Source: Glandiceps talaboti
Taxonomy: Eukaryota; Hemichordata; Enteropneusta; Spengelidae
DNA length: 64,000 nucleotides
NCBI RefSeq assembly: GCF_964340395.1
Contig: NC_135554.1
Span: 6,266,975-6,330,974, forward strand
Direction: 5' to 3'
Below the pieces are notes generated by a model. It made no database searches. It was not told the origin of the DNA and saw nothing but the letters and a program-made list of their open reading frames with translations. Shown here in pieces: positions 1-10,451 of this stretch (position 1 is its first letter; every line of letters starts with the position of its first letter). The position numbers and the translations under genes were made by a program.

Positions 1-297
1 ATCAAAGATCATTGTACGAACACCATTCAATAAAAATATAAACGTCAACAGACATTTCTTTAGTCTTCTTTCTTCCCACACCTTCCCTTTCTATTTACGT
101 CCCAGTTTTGGGAGCCTTCAGTATTTACAAGGGGAGGGCCGGAGGAATCGGGGGTGGGGGTCACATTTTACAAACCTGTTCTTGGGGGAGGATCATATTT
201 TGCATTACAATGTTTGGGGGAGGGTCACATTTTACAATCCATAGTTTTGTGACCAAATTGAAGATTCAATTGTTGTCAATTTGTTTTGAGATGTAAA

Positions 298-645
298 AGT
301 GAGATGAGCACTCAACATTTACTTTTACGGGTACTTTACATATTATTAGACTGTCGACAGTCGCTCGCGCCTTTTTTTTCTTACGTTTTGTCTAAACTTG
401 AATCGTCGCCGCGCTTCGATCCGGCGCAACACTACGATAATCGCATACTGATATCACTACTACTTCGGTCCTCGATATCAGTCTGCGATTATAGTAGTAT
501 TGCGCCGGATCGGAGCGCCGCAACGACTTAAGTTTAGATAAAACGTAGGGAAAAAAAGGCGCGAGAGACTGTCGACAGTCTAATATATTATAAGAAAATT
601 GTTTACTAAAACAATGCATTTTGTTGAGTGTACCATCTCACCTTA
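298..645. repeat. Foldback (hairpin) repeat nested in the preceding element
   Basis: The left arm (298-450) and right arm (490-645) are imperfect reverse complements. Both contain CTGTCGACAGTC (351-362 and 569-580), a CGCGCC/GGCGCG block, a diverged TTTAGACAAAACGTAAG-like block and a GATCCGGCGCAA / TTGCGCCGGATC block. The centre is near 470. This is the shape of a MITE or foldback element. The short reading frames across it are mirror images of each other and are not genes. Confidence 0.7.
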
Positions 646-697
646 TCACTCACACTGTCTGTGAATGTTGTTGTTAAAAATAGAATGGTGATGGTAG

Positions 698-700
698 CAG

Positions 701-751
<51 letters not shown>

Positions 752-757
752 AGTTTG

Positions 758-788
<31 letters not shown>
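698..788. repeat. GAT trinucleotide microsatellite
   Basis: Two runs of GAT/ATG repeats are separated by a short TTTAGTTTGT interruption. Confidence 0.95.
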
Positions 789-790
<2 letters not shown>

Positions 791-1539
791 AGTTTTGAAT
801 GTCATAGAGAACACGGACAGTGATACATGTACTGACTCAAGGAGTACCAGTGAGTCAGATTAGAGTGACACTGATAATGGCAATACTGAAAGTGAACGTG
901 ATGATGGTGACCATGATATCAGGGAACTTTTACAAGTGACCAGATCAGACAGAGTATGCACAACATGGAAATCACGTTTTAGATACTAACTAGATTGTGT
1001 ATGACTATAAGAGAAAGGTACTAGCCAGTCTTTTGCTGTTTGTCACTTTATATGTACAAATATTGCTTTCTAATACAGAGTCAAAATAATTTAATTTGTG
1101 TGTATACATATAATGGGAATATTGATTAACGTTCAGTGTATGCAATTGTCATGGGGAGGGTCACGTTTTACAAATGGAGAATGGGGAGGGTCATGTTTTA
1201 CTTAATAGACCATGTGTGATTTCCTCCGGCCCTCCCCCCCCCCTTATAAATACTTAAGGCTCCCTTATCCCTGCCCTCTTTTCTACCCTCCCCTTAACGG
1301 TTAACCCCTTTCTTAATACATATGACGCGGTAATGTATGGTTTCATGTGGGGTGTAAAGTGTCGCAAAATATACGCAACTGCGCATCAAATTCAGAGATA
1401 TACAGTAATGAATGTTATACTTGTTTTAATGTAACTCCTACCACTAGAGGGCGACGTCAATGGTTAACCTATGCGTCAAAGAAATTTCACAGTTTGAAAA
1501 TCAAAGGCAGTAATTTTGATGGTTGTACAGTACGATTTT

Positions 1540-1540
1540 T

Positions 1541-1575
<35 letters not shown>
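1540..1575. repeat. CT dinucleotide microsatellite
   Basis: Uninterrupted alternating CT, about 17 units. Confidence 0.95.
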
Positions 1576-1579
<4 letters not shown>

Positions 1580-1724
1580 ATGTAAATATCACAAATGCAC
1601 AGAGAATCATCGGTACAGAATTATAATCCTTACAATCAATCTATCATTCTGGATCCATTCGCAAAGCTACTTCCATCAGTAAGGATTCCAGTCATCCGGC
1701 GCATTCATTTCTTGAACTGTTACC

Positions 1725-1815
1725 CTTGGGTAGGCGGTACAGGTGTACGTGTATCAAAACGAAATCGGAACGTTTTAGGAAGAGCTTTTATCCATCTGCG
1801 ATCTGCATTTTAAGC
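1725..1815 (+). pseudogene. Non-LTR retrotransposon tail fragment
   Basis: A short frame reads ...KTKSERFRKSFYPSAIC, ending near 1810. The pattern (K/R)xxRF+xSFxPxA is typical of the extreme C-terminus of animal non-LTR reverse transcriptase polyproteins. A second, better preserved copy of the same motif lies on the minus strand at 35,810-35,880. Nothing upstream gives the polymerase domain, so this is a 5'-truncated insertion, the usual form for such elements. Confidence 0.45.
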
Positions 1816-3036
1816 CAGTCCTTGGATTGTTTACCATTTGTTTTAGTGTTATGTTTGTTTCAGCAATGTAACTTTATTAGCATCATGTGTGTTTTGTATC
1901 GTTTGATGTGTTACATCAATTTCATCTAGATCTTTTACTTTTCATTTTCTGTGCTACTTTTTTATTCAATCTCTAGTTTTCAATTTTATTTACCGATTTT
2001 AATGAGTGCATGTGGAAAACCAATTTCAAATGCATTTTTCAATGCAAATGGCAATAAAGCTAAACTATTATATATCGATTTTTGTTTCATTTGAAAAAGG
2101 TAATGTAATATTTCAAACTCAAAAATTCAGTGTCTATAACTGTAAACAAAATTCAATTGTATCTAAACTATTTATATATTAAATATAATCAAGATAATGT
2201 AATATTTCTATGTTGGTAAAAGGTCATTTTCTTTTGTATAGTATGCATGTCTTTGTACATTACGTTATGGATGTCATGGGTTACTAAATTTCACACATCA
2301 ATGATTTAAAACGAGAAAAGCAAACGTGTATATGAATTCTCCACACGTCACTTGATAATGGGCGAGATCATCAGTTCACTGTAGGATAAAAAAACAGGAT
2401 TTTTACAGGTCGGCCTCAGACTCCCCCCGCCCCCAGTTTCTTGTTTATTCAGATAGCACAATCAAATATATTGCAGTAAGTAGTGCTATGAATACAAAAT
2501 CAGTAAGCAGTAGTTCTTTTGTTTACACTTTACTGTTCAGTATCTTTAATAATGCAATGTGCATTTGCTATGGAGAAATTTCATTTCTCAATTTGACAGG
2601 CATTTTTAAAAAAGGAATATTTGTATTTAGTCCTAAAAAATAATTAATTGTTTTGTTCCGATTACCCGACCCCACCTAATTTTTCACTGCCTAAGCTTTT
2701 TATTACGTATTCGAGAAAGAATTTATAAAAATCGAAAAAAATAATGAAGTCTTACGAATAATAGTGGATGCGGAAACTGACATCAGCCTAAGAAGACAAT
2801 ATAAAACTATTCTTCCAATCTGTAATGTATGTACATCTGTTGGGAAGAAATAAATAACACAGAGACCATTTGGAAAACAATGGAAAATCTGAACTAGAGA
2901 CTCACATAGAAAAAAATATATAATCTACCCACCCCACCTATTCTAAAATTGAGCGTAATCGGAACCACATTTTTTTACTAGGACTTAGGGGTAAAACGCA
3001 GATCAATTAAAAGTATAAACGTTTTTGTAGGATGAG
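1816..3036. other. AT-rich stretch with no recognisable gene
   Basis: Only short A/T runs are visible. A poorly conserved segment around 2640-3000 (ATTACCCGACCCCACC, CGGAACCACATTTTTT) recurs at about 7085-7310 (TTACCCGAACCCACC, CGGAACCACACATTTTTT). It is therefore a dispersed repeat of about 250-350 bp. Confidence 0.6.
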
Positions 3037-3527
3037 AACTACACGTCAAAGGTAGCAACCATCTTGACTGGCTTTACAAATACCCGCAAGTTTACGCAGA
3101 CGAACCAGAGTGTCCTATCCCTTCCCTTTCGAATCCCGAGAGTGTCGTGGAGGACTTCCCACTGTTGCAGCCATTTCAGACTGACCCTGGGATGAGTTCA
3201 TTTTAGCAATACCGCCCCCAGGCCCAACAGCAAGATTGTAAGGCGGTTCGAACGAAACATCAGACGTTCATCGCGGTGTCTACCTCCACCCGTACCCCTC
3301 CCCTTGTCACGTCGGAGCAGCATGTATCATTCGTTGTTGAAGTCGTTGAGGTTCGAGAGAAGATGTTACAAGAAAACCAGCAGGTTTGTAATGTACAAGA
3401 TACAACAACACTGGCCCAGATTTTCGCAGAACAAGAACATGGAGTAACAGTCGAGCTTGGATACAAGGGTCCAACCCACGACGCTGCTGAACGCACATGG
3501 TTGCGGCCCCTATTACTGAAAGCCTAA
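3037..3527 (+). pseudogene. Uncharacterised open frame with one internal stop
   Basis: One frame stays open from about 3037 to the TAA at 3525-3527 apart from a single TAG at about 3205. The first part is proline- and acid-rich (PQVYADEPECPIPSL...). The second contains a helical EVVEVREKMLQENQQ segment. The composition looks like real coding sequence from a regulatory-type protein, but I do not recognise the family. The TAG sits in a TTTTAG|CAA context that could also be a splice acceptor, so this may be two exons rather than a broken gene. No start codon is clear. Confidence 0.3.
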
Positions 3528-5535
3528 AACTGTTGGTCACCCAAGGGGCGAATTTCATTAGATTCGTGGTGTTTTCGTTGAAGATGAAAACAAGCGAAAC
3601 AGGTATGGTTTCTACCGTACATTTATTAATACATGTATCATCAGACCCTGTTAACATAAGATATTTCCACTGCATTGCGATGTAATTTATTTTTGATATC
3701 AGAGAGATGGTGGCAAGTGACGTGTGTCTGTGTGTCTAAAGTCGGACGTCGTTGTCACAAATCAACCGAACTGTTTTATAAACCAGTTAGCGATATATCC
3801 AGAAAATCAATCTGTCGACCTCAACTGATAATACTTGTTGTACAACTATTTATTGACTAATGTGGAAATGCATTTTTGGAGTCACAATCATTCGAGACGG
3901 GACGACCGTCTTCTCACGCTGGGGTCAACGCTGAACCGTGAACGGTCATAGCAGAATATGAAAAAAAACACTAGAACCTAGGTGTACTGCAAAACTCATT
4001 AGTCAGTCATGCTTTATTAAAATCAACTATATATGCACTAATTTCACTCTTCTAAAATTTCACTGTTGTGCATTCTGATATTCTCAATTTCAGGAACTCC
4101 ACTATACCTACGGTTCTTGTTTGTTTGATGATGAAGCTGAACTGAGTAAAACAGTGACGTGGTTGTTCGGCGGAACATAAATAAATAGCCAAGATCATGT
4201 AGAGTACCAATACTATTCGTGTGGACTATCCCTGACGTTTGTGTGTGGTGTTATGAAGCTGAGGTAAGTAATGCCATGTGTTTTATCAGTTTAATAAAAC
4301 ATGTTCTAAATGAGTGGGAAAAAGGAGGGGGTTAGCAGTCAGAAACACAGGCTGGAGTTGAAGTCAACATGTCTGGTCACATCTTCGAGTACTACACACG
4401 CGATAGTGCAACACCTTTGCCAAACCTTCTAGTATTCGTGACACTCAAAGGTCACTTGAGGGTTCACTGGCAAGCTTGTTCATTTTTTTTTCATCTGTGT
4501 ACATTGGAAGACCTTATTTTACTGAACTATGGTGTTTTTTACGTAACTGTAACAATTCTAGATGATTATGATCATTATCTTCAGATGTAGGAGATATACA
4601 AATAAATTTGTATGTTCCCTTTAGCTGTTAGAACACCAAGACTTTACATTGTTGTATTAAAATGTCAAATATGGATGTCGTTCCTTTGACGGGACACAGC
4701 TACAGATAAATTGTATAATTAAATTTGAAAAGAAAATATTTAGATATATATAATGTTGTTTATGAAGTAAATAGTCAAACTTGCACCATATAAATGTTGT
4801 TCTTGTAAACACTACACAATCAAAATGGTACATTTTATGTAATGTTACCTGATATATATACTTTTAATTATCATACCTTTGCCCACATATCACCGCGCCA
4901 GTCATTGAATTTTTTCTCGGCAAAACTTATCATTTTTTTCATGCTCCCAGCTGTTGCATCTCCTACTTCCATTATCAATAAGTTTTTTGCTGTATATCTA
5001 TGAAGAAAATTAAGACAAGTTCAATTATATTTTTATTTTTTTATTATCTCATCTGAACTTTTAAGTTTCATTAATGATATAGGCATGGTATGGTGTCCGC
5101 TCATCTGTCTATTTGTCTGTCTGTCAATAACAAAATGCAAGTACATTTTGCTAAAAGAACGTCATTATATAGGCAAGTTAGTCCACATTCAAAAATGTAT
5201 GCAAATATCCCTAGCAACCATAACTCCACCCATAATAACAGCAAAATGATACTGTATTTTACAAAGATAATGATAAGTATTTTTAGACAAGTGAACAAAA
5301 TACTCCACAAATGTATGTTTATATGCCTATCAACATGACCAAACCCATAGCAACGGTCAAATCATTGCATATATTGCAAAGATAACAACAGGGCTTGATA
5401 GGCAACTAGATAATCATTAAGTAGGTGAACACATATACATGGAGCTGCACGTGGATAATCATTTTTTTTTAATTCCACAGTTGTGCTACTACACCATTTG
5501 CATTATGTATTCTTCTTTTACTTTTTCAATTCAAG
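3528..5535. other. Intergenic or intronic DNA
   Basis: No long frame is present. A possible exon starts after the acceptor TTTCAG at about 4094, but no partner exon could be fixed. The rest is AT-rich. Confidence 0.4.
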
Positions 5536-6743
5536 GATTATACCAACAGACATCCTAGTGCCGATACTGTTATGCAGACAGCAAAGCAAGAAATTTTAAG
5601 ATTTCTTCTTGATGGTGGCTACTGGAAAGAAAAGGAAGACAAAATGTAAGTAACCTCCACCAAATAGAGATATTCAATGAACTCACCAGAAAATTCTTTG
5701 AGTAAAAGTGTCAATGACAGCGGAGCTAATAATAATGTATTGTTTTAAGACAGTATTTGATTGTTACTGTAAATAAAAGTATGAAATTGCATTTGATAGA
5801 TAGTCATGGAAATACTATTTTTCTTTTTACAGCTGTCAAAGTGGAGAAGCAGTTAGGAATATGGGACAATCGCCCAATATCACTAATTATCTTTATGACA
5901 GAGAAGTCACCACCGTGCAATATCCTGGCAAGATGATTGAAGCGCAATGTGCCAGCTGGCACCATGAAATAAAAAATGACATCATTCGAATGGAAATAGA
6001 AAATGAGTTATTAATGAGTTATCTAGGTCTACAGGTCGATGATAAACTACAAGGTAGTTACTTAAGCTATAATGGTGTACTGGCTAAGTCACTGGAAAAT
6101 GCAAAAGTGGGTACATCTGTGCTTTACAAAGACAAAGAAGAGAGGGTAAGTTTACAACCATAATCCAATCTGAAAAACGTGTGTACAGGATGGTCAAATG
6201 GTAGAATCTACATGTATTATTTCGCAAAAAGTTTGCATTACTCTAAAGGTACTGTCATTGCAGGACCTGAAATTTCTATTTTTTCTCCACTTGTCCAGGA
6301 CCATTGACCATTTCTTTCTCACTTGCCCAAAATTAAACCAACTTACCATAATTTTCAGTAGTATAAATATCATGTTGTAAAAACAAACAAACAAACCACC
6401 AATTGAGTACAAAACTTAAGATGATTCAAGACAAAAATGTTTTCGATATTGCACTGCAGTGAAAATAAAACTGGTATCATGTGCACACACCTGTTCAAGT
6501 AATCTCTTTTAAATGTACATGTGTAATATTAATTCTTATTTCACAAATATGTACCAACCAAATTACAAACTAAAATTATAATTTAAGAAAATGACATCAA
6601 CTACATGTTTTCCCATACAGGTAAAGATTGTTATTGTAAAATGCTTCTTTAATGTCAAGCTAAACAAGCTACCAGGCAAGGGAGTAGTCAAGATACAGGA
6701 CTACATTCCAGTATTATCACCAGAACAGGAACCAATGACATGA
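5536..6743 (+). CDS. Uncharacterised host gene, last three exons
   Basis: Three exons join in one frame. Exon 5536-5645 ends at a GTAAGT donor. Exon 5833-6145 follows TTTTTACAG and ends at GTAAGT. Exon 6621-6743 follows CCATACAG and closes with TGA. The phases agree (2, then 0), which strongly supports a real spliced gene. The encoded C-terminus is about 180 residues: a hydrophilic part (RFLLDGGYWKEKED...) followed by a helix- and strand-rich part ending in VKIQDYIPVLSPEQEPMT. I do not recognise the family, and earlier exons were not identified. The frame shows no stops. Confidence 0.5.
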
Positions 6744-7413
6744 CCTATACAGTTGCCAACTACTGTACAGAACAAATTCACACACACTCATTCAGCCAAA
6801 ATGAATACTCCAACTTGTCAGTGTTATACATCACTGTAAGGGGTTCACCTAATTGTGATCTCAGGCTGGTTGATAAAAAAAATTGTAGAAAGAAAGGAAG
6901 TCAAAACAATCAAAAGTATCTTTAAATATGATACTACAGACAACACATTCATAATAAAGAGATTCAAATTCACACATCTACAAAAGGTGTTTCCACTTGA
7001 AAAGTAATATTAGAATGTGTACACAATACTGTATATAAAGACCGGTTGGGCAATATGTAGATGAGAAATGTATATATCTTCATAGTTAGGCAAAATAAAA
7101 AAAATGTTTGGTTCAGGTTACCCGAACCCACCTAGTTTTTCATGCCGACCAATCTGTAGTGGTTGTACATGTACATCTGATGAGAAGAAGACACAGGGAC
7201 AATATGGAAAAACAATAGAAAACATAGAACTGTGCACTCGTACATGAAAGAAATCTACTGACCCCAACTATTCTAAAAGTAATCGGAACCACACATTTTT
7301 TTATTACGCATTAAGTTACTACAAAATAATTGTAGTGTAAGTCCCACTGGGCATCACATAGTTAAGTAAGTACAAATTTGCTACAGTCTAAGTCCCGCTG
7401 GACATCTCATAGT
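6744..7413. other. Intergenic DNA with a dispersed repeat
   Basis: Contains the second copy (about 7085-7310) of the repeat seen near 2640-3000. Two copies of a short motif (AAGTCCCACTGGGCATC at about 7340 and AAGTCCCGCTGGACATC at about 7390) sit just before the first viral fragment. Confidence 0.5.
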
Positions 7414-8113
7414 GAGAAAAAAATAAAGAACGTTCAAAACAACAGAAACGAAAAAAGGTAGATGCCTCACAACAAAATGAAGAAGGAAGAGATGAAGAAG
7501 CTAATCCAGCAAAAAAGAATAAAGAAGACAAAGAAGAAATGCCGACCAATCAAGAAGACCAAATGCAAACGGACCAAGAAAACAGCCAAGAAAGCAATGG
7601 CGGTCCTACAGCTAGCTTTACGGGAAGTGACCCGTATACTATGCCAATGTTCGCTAGTAACGGAAGCTTTGACCATGGAGGCACCTTGGAATTCGCCAAC
7701 ACCATTCCAATATACATTGACAGGCAGGAATCAAGCAAAGTAACAATTGAAGCACATGCAGGATTTGAATATAGACCTGGTTCAGGAGCTGTTAAACAAG
7801 ATCCAAAATTTAACAGACAAAATGAAGTTACTTTCAAACCAAATTGGTCATTTGTAGGACATGATCATCCTATGTTAACACATGATGCACGAAAATACCA
7901 TTTCCTAGCAAGTTATGCAAAGGAATGGAGAATCGTTTCACATACAGTATCATTTAAAAACATAGCATGTCTACCAGAAATAGATATGACCAATCAAAAA
8001 ACTGTTATGCATATACCAGATCCAGTACTCTTCATATATGAAGACAGATCACATTTAACACCAGCTATTAGATGGTCAGATATAGGCAATAGCAGACAAT
8101 TATACCTAATTAT
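7414..8113 (+). pseudogene. VP: Endogenous parvovirus capsid (VP) fragment, second VP lineage
   Basis: One open frame runs from about 7414, through a Lys/Glu-rich linker and an MPTNQEDQ segment, into the capsid core (GGPTASFTGSDPYTMPMF, WSFVGHDHP, then HLTPAIRWSD). It stops being viral VP at about 8113, where a telomere hairpin begins. The N-terminal phospholipase part and the C-terminal half of the capsid are missing. The residues DPYTMPMF and HLTPAIRW match the copy at 20,263-22,728 rather than the NPYTMPMF/KMTPAIRW form of the other copies. It therefore belongs to a second, diverged capsid lineage. A shell protein of this kind would form the virion; here it is a fossil piece. Confidence 0.85.
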
Positions 8114-8114
8114 A

Positions 8115-8352
8115 CCGGTTATTTGCTGCTGGTGGTCAACCGTCACCGTCTCTAATATAATAAATGCGAGCAAACCCACTTGCGAGCATTTATTATATTA
8201 GAGACGGTGGTGGTCACGACCGCAACGCCGCCGACGGCGTTGCACGTCGGTGACCACCACCGTCTCTAATATAATAAATGCTCGCAAGTGGGTTTGCTCG
8301 CATTTATTATATTAGAGACGGTGATGGTTGACCACCAGCAGCAAATAACCGT
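8115..8352. repeat. Left-end parvoviral telomere hairpin (complete)
   Basis: The outer arms are GGTTATTTGCTGCTGGTGGT at the left and its complement at the right (about 8330-8350). Inside lie two copies of a palindromic arm (GTCTCTAATATAATAAATGC ... GCATTTATTATATTAGAGAC). Between these is a GC-rich central palindrome (about 8208-8253, GTGGTCAC...CGCCGACGGCG...GTGACCAC). The nested inverted repeats can fold into a branched, cross-shaped hairpin as parvovirus replication origins do. Confidence 0.85.
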
Positions 8353-8456
8353 GTATGAAGGTCCTTCTATTAAAGCTTTTTCAGTGACCACCATATTTAA
8401 AAAATATTTTCAGGCGCGCTTATCTATAATTTATGCATAAATATTCTTTTTTAATA

Positions 8457-8474
8457 CACGCGCTGTAGCGCGTG
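8457..8474. promoter_or_regulatory. Conserved GC palindrome in the NS1 leader
   Basis: CACGCGCTGTAGCGCGTG lies about 120 bases before the type A NS1 start. The same near-perfect palindrome stands at the same place in all type A copies (15,382; 41,637; 50,078; minus strand 41,323 and, with one change, 47,117). The AT-rich TATCTATAATTTATGCATA just before it could supply a TATA-type promoter. Confidence 0.5.
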
Positions 8475-8595
8475 GGAGAAGGATAGAACGATTAACGGTT
8501 TGCGACATCTAACGGCATTCCTGACATAATACTTGCAGCGGTAGCAGCATATTGTAATAGCTCGTCAGAAATTGAAGAATATCAAGCTGTAAGGT

Positions 8596-10019
8596 ATGGC
8601 TTACTTACGTAGTAACACTCAGGATATCCTAGAGAAATACAACAAGCCGAGATTGCCATCGCAATATATATACGAAAGGTTTGCGATTAACCCGGACGCT
8701 AACACTTCTATAGAGTCAAGACAAGCTCCGTTGATACAGAATCTACCACTAAACTAAAACTGACAGAAAAGATAAATATCGTGCCGCAACTGAAGCTCAC
8801 TGAAGCTGAACAAGCTGAAATAATGAACGCAGTGTTTGACAACAATGCCGTTCCAGATAGTGACTGGTCAGTTACGATAGAGGAAGAAGAAACGTCAACA
8901 CTACAGACGGATCAACACTTACCTAGTACTAGTACTGAAGGTATTAACCAATATTGGTTTGCCTGTTTAGATAAGTTGGGTGAAACCAAATTCACTCAAG
9001 ATAACTGGAAAGAATACGACGATGTCTTCATCACTTTCCTTATGAAGAGACCGACCGTATATCACCATGGCGATGAAATATTACTGAATCATACTACAGG
9101 CCATAGGTTTTTACCCACATGGAACCTTCACGATCTATATGGTGACGATCGTAGTTATGCACCTAGTTTATTGATGCATATTAATGACCAATGGAGCCTA
9201 GCAAACTTCATGGGTAATTTACCCGAAGTACTCCAGAAAATGTGTCCATCAGAAAGATGTCGTGATAAATGCTCTATGTTTAAATGCTGCTATACACAGC
9301 CTAAGTTTAATCATATGTGGGGATATGGATATATTATTATGACAACCCCACAATTTAATCACAACAATACCAGCTTAATGGACAGGCCATATGAGTGTAT
9401 ATCTGATCAACAGTATATGCATATTGGCCATAATAAGAAGTGTAACCACCTATCCACCAGCTATAATACGCATGTAATATACTGGTTATATATTCCTGGG
9501 CACAAAGGAGTGGGAATTACACCATTATGTATTCCTATCAATTACCCAGGAGTATGGAGAGACCGATGTCAGTCATGGGGTTGTATAGACCCACGGATTT
9601 CAACGTCCAATGAAATAGAACCTGGGATGATTGTCAGCAATTACTGTAAATCATATCAGGATAAATACCTATACTACACTAACGTAAATGCTTTCAAATT
9701 GAAACGCAGTTACAAACAGATGGACACAGATACTGAACCTTCCTCGTCTTGCGATTCAGATTATCCTTTGAGTGATTATTCACCTAAGAAAAAAATATAT
9801 GTGACTGAATCAGAGGACGAGGAGGATTTAGATGACCTAACTTCTATTGAAGATAGGAAAACACGTCTGTATATGGAGAAATTGGAAGCAGCAGTGTCTG
9901 ACTGTGAACCACAATTGATAGTAAGTTCTGATAATGATGGGGATGATGAATACTCAGACTCGGATGAATCCTGCAGTATGTTGTTACTTACCGGTATCCA
10001 AACCGATGTTACTAAATAA
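8596..10019 (+). pseudogene. NS1: Type A NS1 with a large internal deletion
   Basis: The first 45 codons (from ATG 8596, MAYLRSNTQDILEKY...) end at about 8730. The sequence then jumps to the C-terminal region, which is open in another frame from about 8730 to TAA 10,017-10,019. The deleted part is the whole HUH nickase and SF3 helicase core, roughly 480 codons. This copy gives the best view of the C-terminus. It shows a His/Cys-rich block (SERCRDKCSMFKCC, about 9240-9290, then NKKCNH, DRCQSWGC), which looks zinc-binding. An acidic, serine-rich tail follows with SDSD and EDEED runs and a final TGIQTDVTK. A 6-bp TATATA insertion lies near codon 25. Non-functional. Confidence 0.85.
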
Positions 10020-10172
10020 ATGACTTTATATTCAACATATATAGAGCAACAAGGTGGTGAAGAACCAGAATTTAAAAGAAAACGGATTACGTGGACTGTA
10101 CACGATGATGGACGAATTCAGACAGAGACATGCAGTGATGTTGAACAGGAAAATTTGGACTTTCTACACTAA
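10020..10172 (+). CDS. Small conserved acidic/basic frame between NS1 and VP
   Basis: A 50-codon frame ends with a stop after LDFLH. The same frame is kept at 19,935-20,071 and 62,003-62,127, with matching residues (EPEFKRKRITWTVHDDG...DQE.LEFLH) and the same stop. In the two other copies no ATG precedes it. Instead the frame begins at an AG dinucleotide after a pyrimidine/A-T run (ATATAG, CACAACAG), so it may be a 3' exon reached by splicing from the NS1 transcript. This would resemble the spliced accessory NS proteins of parvoviruses. The splice is an inference; the cross-copy conservation is seen directly. Confidence 0.5.
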   Translation: MTLYSTYIEQQGGEEPEFKRKRITWTVHDDGRIQTETCSDVEQENLDFLH

Positions 10173-10299
10173 TATGTGTAGAAACAGTTGGACTTTATTT
10201 TTTGTTACAGGAGTTATTTCATGTGGATTTCCACAACCATTCTTAATGCATATCACCGGATATGTTTTGTCAAAAATTTTATTAAATGAGTTAAATTGA
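10105..10299 (+). CDS. Small hydrophobic accessory ORF overlapping the previous frame
   Basis: A 64-residue frame starts MMDEFRQ and ends LLNELN. It overlaps the preceding small frame in another phase. Equivalent frames of the same length occur at 20,004-20,198 and 62,060-62,254, with the same start context (ACGATGATGGACG), the same end and a conserved NSWTLFFVTG.xSCGFP..xxMHIxGYV hydrophobic centre. Retention of start, length and stop in three diverged copies argues that it was a real viral gene. It is probably a membrane-associated small protein, placed between NS1 and VP. I know no named homologue. Confidence 0.5.
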   Translation: MMDEFRQRHAVMLNRKIWTFYTNMCRNSWTLFFVTGVISCGFPQPFLMHITGYVLSKILLNELN

Positions 10300-10360
10300 T
10301 ATATCTGTTTCTCTCACATTTTTGTTTACACACACACAGTACATAACTTAATATACAATT

Positions 10361-10451
10361 ATGATAAAGTTTCAAGTACCAGGGGGGTATAAATATTGTG
10401 GCCCAGGGACCAATTTAGCAGAAGAACAAGAAGCAATTAACGAAATAGACG
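10361..10451 (+). pseudogene. VP: VP N-terminus fused to type B NS1
   Basis: This is the start of the capsid gene, with the phospholipase A2 calcium-loop motif GGYKYCGPGTNLA. It stops after about 30 codons (AINEID). The sequence then changes without a gap into type B NS1 in a different frame. The catalytic His-Asp half of the phospholipase domain is therefore lost here. A T/A-rich leader with CACACACACAGTACATAAC precedes the ATG, as in the other VP copies. Confidence 0.8.

Larger units (their letters stand above)
110..1264. mobile_element. Non-autonomous element with ~40-bp terminal inverted repeats
   Basis: The segment starts with GGGAGCCTTCAGTATTTA (about 110-150), and an inverted, slightly diverged copy closes it at about 1219-1264. 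Inside each end are further copies of a motif like GGGGAGGGTCACATTTTAC, at 154-175, 218-236, 1153-1170 and 1185-1202. The interior holds a nested foldback, a GAT trinucleotide run and a short acidic, Ser/Asp-rich frame (about 790-990) broken by stops. No transposase is visible, so it is read as a deleted DNA transposon. No target duplication could be settled. Confidence 0.65.
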
